From NCBI GenBank assembly GCA_011049385.1, contig DSBX01000181.1, positions 1-13,795 of the forward strand: a stretch of DNA of 13,795 bases. Reading direction: 5' to 3'. Positions 13,790-13,795 of the stretch are shown piece by piece. The translations under genes and the position numbers were made by a program. This DNA comes from Caldifarciminota bacterium (GTDB lineage: Bacteria; Hydrothermota; Tepidihabitantia; Tepidihabitantales; Tepidihabitantaceae). The number at the start of each line of letters is the position of its first letter. Position 1 is the first letter of the stretch. Under the pieces are notes generated by a model. The model was not told where the DNA came from, searched no databases, and saw only the letters and a program-made list of their open reading frames with translations.

Positions 13790-13795
13790 ATGAAC
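13790..13795 (+). CDS. Possible start of a divergent gene cut off by the window edge
   Basis: ATGAAC is all that can be seen. The support is only its position 5 nt after a -10-like TACTAT and the divergent orientation to the aminotransferase gene. Nothing can be said about the product. Confidence 0.25.

Overview
The window comes from a GC-rich bacterial chromosome. It shows no phage, transposon, CRISPR or tRNA sequence. Housekeeping genes dominate: the rpoB tail, rpoC, rpsL, rpsG, recJ, pgeF and the RNase P RNA gene. RpoC lacks the large lineage insertions of Proteobacteria and Cyanobacteria, but it carries a slightly lengthened linker before the trigger loop. That linker, and the unusual mixture of neighbours, suggest an uncultivated phylum, possibly near the FCB/WOR-3 side of the tree. 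This placement is a weak inference from gene style only.

Layout. (1) Positions 1-5120, plus strand: the end of rpoB, rpoC, rpsL and rpsG as one tightly coupled transcription/translation operon. It ends at a hairpin, and fusA and tuf, which often follow, are absent. (2) Positions 5206-10083, minus strand, read from right to left: a promoter, rnpB (RNase P RNA), a membrane GT-C glycosyltransferase with C-terminal TPRs, recJ and pgeF. No terminator is visible between rnpB and the glycosyltransferase gene. (3) Positions 10168-12609, plus strand: carbamate kinase, a secreted protein that looks like a class I amidotransferase fold, and hypC, with 4-bp overlap or 1-bp spacing. (4) Positions 12614-13711, minus strand: a DegT/DnrJ-type PLP aminotransferase convergent with hypC. 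A divergent gene seems to begin at 13790, at the window edge.

How the genes may work together. The most suggestive unit is carbamate kinase plus hypC. Carbamoyl phosphate is the known source of the cyanide ligands of [NiFe]-hydrogenase, and HypC carries the iron centre during assembly. The operon could therefore couple carbamoyl phosphate supply to hydrogenase maturation, with a secreted amidotransferase-like protein between the two as an unexplained third component. The rnpB/carbamate kinase intergenic region holds two back-to-back promoters whose -35 boxes sit on the two arms of a perfect 18-bp palindrome. Two genes (carbamate kinase and the aminotransferase) lack a Shine-Dalgarno sequence and have a -10-like box 8 nt before a GTG or TTG start, which suggests leaderless mRNAs.
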